A stretch of 5,618 nucleotides of DNA, taken from positions 1-5,618 of the forward strand of contig CAJXXJ010000288.1 in assembly GCA_913062745.1 (NCBI GenBank), written 5' to 3'. Positions 1-4,000 of the stretch are shown here, piece by piece (within the stretch, counting starts at the first letter, position 1; each line of letters starts with the position of its first letter). The notes under the pieces are model-generated. The model saw only the letters and a list, made by a program, of their open reading frames with translations. It made no database searches and had not been told where the DNA came from. Source of the stretch: an uncultured Phaeodactylibacter sp. Its GTDB lineage: Bacteria; Bacteroidota; Bacteroidia; Chitinophagales; Saprospiraceae. The translations under genes and the position numbers were made by a program.

Positions 1-832
1 TGATGCGCTGAATACAGTAGTTCTGCAGGTAGTTGTAGATGTTTTTCAGCTCGTCATCCGGCAATTGTTCCTGCTGTTCCTGCAGTTGCTCCAATGCTTT
101 GAAGTAGTATTCCGGCGCCTGCTCAGTGATCATGCGGTAGAGCCGGTAGTAGAGGTTGATAGCCGGCTCCTGTTGAAATACACCGGGCGAGGCAGCCACC
201 TGATCCACCGCGAGGGCAGTCAGGGGGTCTTCGTAGCTTACGCGCAAAATACGTTGCCGAACGGCCATCTCGCAGGCATCGCGCAGTTTGGTGGCCAGGA
301 AATAAAGATTGAGGTACTTTTGCTTATCCTGCAAGCTGAGGTCGCGCTTGCGGCCGGCGCTTGCGGTAAAGTAGTAGTCAGACTCAGCGGCGATCTGAAA
401 ACGGCGGAAGTACCACTCAAAACTACGGCGTTTGCGGCGGTCGGCGGCCTGCTCCACCCGCTGCAGGGTCTTTTCGAAGCGGCCGAACTGCTTGCGTTCC
501 CGCAGTTGCTCCAGCAGCAGCTGTGATTCGAGAGAGGAGTGTTTCTGCAGCTGCTCCACTTGCAGAAACTGCTCCAGCAGCCGCAGCGCGTAGGTGAAGT
601 GCACGGCAAGTTTCTTTTGGTCATGCGCCTCACCCGGCCAGAGTTTTTGAAATAAAACCTCCCGGCTGCAGTTTTGCTCGTTGAAGTCCGGGTACAAATC
701 GCTCAGGGTAGCCGCCAAATCCCTCACCACAGCATGCTTGTTGAAATAGGGCGATTCTGCGAATTCCCGGAAACGGGTCATTTCGCGGCGGCTGAGGCTG
801 CGCAGTAGAGGAAAAATTTTGTGCTGGAGCAT
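1..832 (-). CDS. Uncharacterised helical protein, N-terminal part (Saprospiria-type hypothetical family)
   Basis: This is the first 277 codons of a gene that runs off the left edge without a stop. The start is ATG at 832-830. Translation gives MLQHKIFPLLRSLSRREMTRF..., with SRREMTRFREFAESPYFNK at residues 14-32, LFQKLWPG at 60-67 and LAVHFTYALRLLEQFL at 75-90. After that the chain is rich in Leu, Gln, Glu, Arg and Tyr, with many heptad-like hydrophobic spacings. This suggests an all-alpha protein, perhaps built of TPR-like helical hairpins. There is no signal peptide or membrane segment, so it is probably cytoplasmic. From memory, the N-terminal block 'E+.RFREF..SPYFNK ... YP.F ... LF..L.PG' recurs in uncharacterised proteins of Lewinella-like bacteria, often as several paralogues; I know no function. 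The first Met is preferred because the conserved-looking block begins shortly after it; M18 is the next possible start. The gene is divergent from the giant secreted protein, and I infer no functional link. Confidence 0.85.
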   Translation of the reverse strand, partial: MLQHKIFPLLRSLSRREMTRFREFAESPYFNKHAVVRDLAATLSDLYPDFNEQNCSREVLFQKLWPGEAHDQKKLAVHFTYALRLLEQFLQVEQLQKHSSLESQLLLEQLRERKQFGRFEKTLQRVEQAADRRKRRSFEWYFRRFQIAAESDYYFTASAGRKRDLSLQDKQKYLNLYFLATKLRDACEMAVRQRILRVSYEDPLTALAVDQVAASPGVFQQEPAINLYYRLYRMITEQAPEYYFKALEQLQEQQEQLPDDELKNIYNYLQNYCIQRI

Positions 833-840
833 AAGAAATC

Positions 841-868
841 CAAATTTAGAGCCCGGTAAAGGTAGCAA
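841..868 (-). promoter_or_regulatory. Candidate Bacteroidota -33/-7 promoter for the leftward gene
   Basis: Read on the minus strand, positions 848-841 are TAAATTTG, an exact match to the Bacteroidota -7 consensus TAnnTTTG. TTG lies at 868-866, 17 bp upstream, at the short end of the spacing known for this promoter type. The -7 box ends only 8 bp before the ATG at 832. If it is used, the transcript would have a leader of only a few bases. The match could be chance in AT-rich intergenic DNA. Confidence 0.35.
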
Positions 869-886
869 AATAAGGCTATGTGGAGG

Positions 887-915
887 TTTGGGTGGAGTAA
901 AATTCTCAAATTTTG
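887..915 (+). promoter_or_regulatory. Candidate distal promoter for the giant secreted protein
   Basis: TTTG at 887-890 is followed, 17 bp later, by AAATTTTG at 908-915, which differs from the Bacteroidota -7 consensus TAnnTTTG only in the first base. Use of this site would give a leader of about 65-70 nt before ATG 988. The box partly overlaps an 11-bp odd palindrome, TTTTGgCAAAA (911-921), that could be a small operator. It competes with the site at 929-959, and the sequence alone cannot choose between them. Confidence 0.25.
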
Positions 916-928
916 GCAAAAATAGTTC

Positions 929-959
929 TTGTTGCCCGGCACAGGAATAAGCATTTTTG
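929..959 (+). promoter_or_regulatory. Candidate proximal promoter for the giant secreted protein
   Basis: CATTTTTG at 952-959 matches the Bacteroidota -7 consensus TAnnTTTG except in its first base. Two overlapping -33-like triplets, TTG at 929-931 and TTG at 932-934, lie 20 and 17 bp upstream, both within the accepted range. Transcription would begin around 963-966, leaving a leader of about 22-25 nt before ATG 988. No Shine-Dalgarno sequence is present. Instead an A-rich run (GATAAAAAAT, 971-980) sits just before the start, as is usual in Bacteroidota. Confidence 0.3.
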
Positions 960-987
960 TAGGGTGATCGGATAAAAAATCGGCAAC

Positions 988-1095
988 ATGAATCTCAAAA
1001 CAAAAAGCAATCCCCTGATGCGGACTACCATGAACAATTGTTTCTCCTCCCTGCTACTGTCTCTTCTGCTGCTCCTGAGCCTGCCGCTTGGCGCT
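988..1095 (+). other. Sec signal peptide coding segment
   Basis: Residues 1-36 have a basic n-region (Lys4, Lys6, Arg12), a hydrophobic core of mostly Leu and Ser at 19-32, and the ending LPLGA before Gln37. Cleavage is most likely between Ala36 and Gln37 (LGA|QESGC), a common Bacteroidota pattern. The Cys after the cleavage region (Cys41) is not in a lipobox; it opens module J1. The n-region is long; starting at 1018 would give a more ordinary length and keep only Arg12. Confidence 0.8.
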
Positions 1096-4000
1096 CAGGA
1101 AAGCGGCTGTATTGACTTTGAAGACTTTCCTGCCGGCCCGGTTTTCGGCCCGGATCTGGGCAACAGCCCCGGTGATACCCTGTTTCAGCAGGATGGCCTG
1201 GTGGCCACAGCCGAGTCGTTCCTCTACCTCAACGGTGATACCGGTTTTCTGACGGCCTCCATCTTTGGTGAAAACATCGACTGGCTCGACGGGCAGTTTC
1301 TCTTCCTGAGCAACAACGCCCTGCAGCTTGCCTACGAGAAGCCGGTGCAGGAAATCTGCTTCGACTTCTTCGACGGCGGCGGCGAGGAGAATATTTCCAT
1401 AAACGGCAGCCCGGTGCAGGTGCTGCAAAGCTTCGCCGAGGTAGCCAACCTTGATATCCCCGGTGTTGAAATCGAGCTCACGCTGGATTCTGTCCCGAAT
1501 AGCACCTTTCTGAATGCCGGTACCGTTTGCTTCCGCGGCGAGATCGAGTCGATTCTGGTCGGCGGGCAGGAGTTTGGCGTAGATAATGTGTGCGCGCAGT
1601 TGCTGCCTTCTTCCTGCATCGGCTTTGAGGGCCTGGAGGAAGACAGCTACGGCAGCAGCGCTGGTACGATGCCGGGCACCGTATTTTATGAAGAAGGCGA
1701 TGTTGAGTTTCGGTTGGCCCCGTTTCAGAGCTTGTTCTGGACGACCACCTACGGCGATCTGTACGTTTTGGATGAAAACAGCGGAAGCGACTTTAGCGCA
1801 GCCTCGGGGCAGCACCTGAAGTTTGAGCAAATCAATCTGATCACGGACCTCACCGGCTACCCGGAGCCGGTGGAGGAGCTGCATGCCGATTTTCGTTACA
1901 ACGGCGGCTCTGTCAATTTTGCCGCCAACGGCGCTAATTTCCTGGTGCAATTTATGCTGTCTCCCGGCTTCTACGCCCTTGCACCCGGCGTGGAACTGGA
2001 GGTGAGCTACACCAACAACATCGGTACAGAAGGCAAGCTGGTCTTCACCGGCAACCTGCAGACCTTACTGATTGGCGGTGAGAGCGATTTCCGAATCGAC
2101 AACATCTGCATCAACCCGGAGCCGCCCTGCCCCATCGAAAACTTTACGGTAACAGCCGGAGATTGTAATCCCAACAACGCTTTTGAAGTTACCCTCAGTC
2201 TTGACTACGCAGGCAGCCCTCAGGATTCCGTGAAGCTGACTACCAATGGCCAGTTTCAATATTATCTGGCCGGCGATTTCCCACTCTCGCTTGGCCTGTT
2301 TGCAGCACCCACGGATACCATAGTCTTCGAGCTCGCCACAGTAAACGGGCCGGCCTGCACCGCCTCTGCTACACTGCTGCCTCAGGATTGCGGCATCGAA
2401 TGCCCGCTTGAAACGGCTGAGGTCGTTGGCATTCCGGCCTGCGACAACACCAACAGCGGCAACTATTCGGCTACCATCACGGTGCCTGGCCTGAACGCGC
2501 CCGGCGATTCGGTAGTGGTGGCTTCCCTGCTGACCGGGGCCTCATTATTTGCTGTGCTCGACCAGCAGGAAGGCAATACCTTCAGTATCAGCCTGCCCAA
2601 TACGTTCCAGTTTTACGATGAAATATTGATCGCTCTGTACAATCAGCTGAGCTGCTCAGTGGAGCTTTCTTACGATATCCTCTGCCCGGCTTTCTGCGAT
2701 ATTCAGGAGCTGGTGATAGAGCCTAAGGAATGCAACGATGAGGGTGAATTTGCCCTGTATATCGACTTAGTTTACGAAAGTACACCGACAAACATTGAGG
2801 TCATCATTCCCGGGCTGGGCTTTTCCGAAGTCTATGCCCTCAGCGACTTCCCGCTGGAAATCCCTAACCTGCCCGGCGATGGCGAAACCTACGAGGTGAA
2901 AGTTTTAGCTACTGCCTGTGATGCCGTGGTGGAGCAGCTGGTCGATTTTCCGGACTGCGCCGTGGAGTGCGAAATTGAAGCGGAGCTGATCGGTGGCCCG
3001 GAATGCCTGGCCTCCGGCGGTTACCTCGTGGCTTTTACCGTACCGGGAGCAGTAGCCGGTGACGTACTTACCATCAGCTCGCAGCAATCGGGACAAACCG
3101 AAACGGTGGCCTACAACGGGCAGCTCGTAGAAATCGACTTCCCGCTTACTCCAAACAATTTCGACAAGTTGGAAATCTGCCTGGCCGGCACAAACGAGTT
3201 TTGCTGTACTTATTTAGAATTTGACGTACCCTGTGCCTCCTGTCCGCTGGGAGAGGCCGAAGTGGTCGGTGTACCTTCCTGCAGCAATACGAATGGCGCT
3301 TTTTACCATGCCACTGTCAACCTGCCGGGCGTAACGCTGCCGGGCGACAGCGTGGTGGTGACTTCTCTGCTGACCGGAGAAAGCACCCTGGGCGTACTCG
3401 CTCCGGGTGAAGGCAGCCTGTTCGATTTCAACCTGCCCAATACCGGCGAGGGGTATGATAAGGTGAAAATCTGCCTGTTCGATCAGCCGGACTGCTGCAT
3501 TGAGCTGGAATACGATATTCTTTGCCCGGTGGAATGCGGCGTACAGGAGCTGTTCCTTGATCCGAAGCCCTGTAATGACGAAGGCGAGTTTGCGCTCTAT
3601 GTTGACGTGGAGTATTCCGGCAGCCCGAACGAGATTGTGGTGGTGATTCCGGAGCTGGGCTTCGAAGAGATTTATGCCCCGGCTGAATTCCCGATTGAGA
3701 TCCCTGGCCTGCCTGGTAACGGTGAGACTTACGAAGTCAAGGTGTACGCTACCGGCTGCGATGAAGTTGCGGAGCAGACGGTCACCTTCCCGGCCTGCCT
3801 GGGGGGCTGCGCGTTTGAGGAGGTGGTTCTGGAACCGCACCCCTGCGAAGGTGGCGAGTTTATGGTAGATGTGGAAGTACACGTCAACGAACCTGGCCAG
3901 TTAGGCTATTACATATATGCTGATGGCGACATCTTCGGGCCGTACGGCTACGATGAAGCCTTCGTAACGGTGGGGCCGTTTGAAGGGGACGGAACCACCA

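Noticed and set aside
65..526. A 153-codon plus-strand open frame beginning MFLLFLQLLQCF
   Set aside because: It is antisense to the leftward helical gene, which is open from 832 to the edge and has a coherent N-terminal signature. The hydrophobic-looking start is just the complement of Glu/Gln-rich codons.
238..633. A minus-strand 131-codon frame rich in Ser, Cys, Arg and Pro
   Set aside because: It is an out-of-frame shadow of the leftward gene on the same strand; the composition is typical of a frame-shifted read.
840..916. Loose inverted repeat CCAAATTT (840-847) / AAATTTTGG (908-916)
   Set aside because: The arms are short, imperfect, AT-rich and about 60 bp apart. This is expected by chance and forms no convincing hairpin or operator pair.
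1101..1110. Cys41 soon after the signal peptide as a lipoprotein lipidation site
   Set aside because: The preceding residues are AQESG, not a lipobox, and Cys41 is the conserved opening cysteine of the J module. Sec cleavage at Ala36 fits better.
1054..1950. A 298-codon open frame on the minus strand, antisense to the start of the giant protein
   Set aside because: It lies wholly inside the 1543-codon plus-strand frame, whose repeats, signal peptide and cysteine frame prove it is coding. The antisense product has a low-complexity, Ala/Gln/Val-rich shadow composition and no recognisable motif.
2401..3798. The internal repeats as a mobile element or CRISPR-like array
   Set aside because: The repeats are in-frame protein modules at about 59% amino acid identity, with no terminal inverted repeats, target duplications or short identical direct repeats.
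3214..3882. A 222-codon open frame on the minus strand
   Set aside because: It is antisense to A3-B2-B3 of the giant protein. Its product looks like a codon-bias mirror of those modules, with no independent domain or start context.
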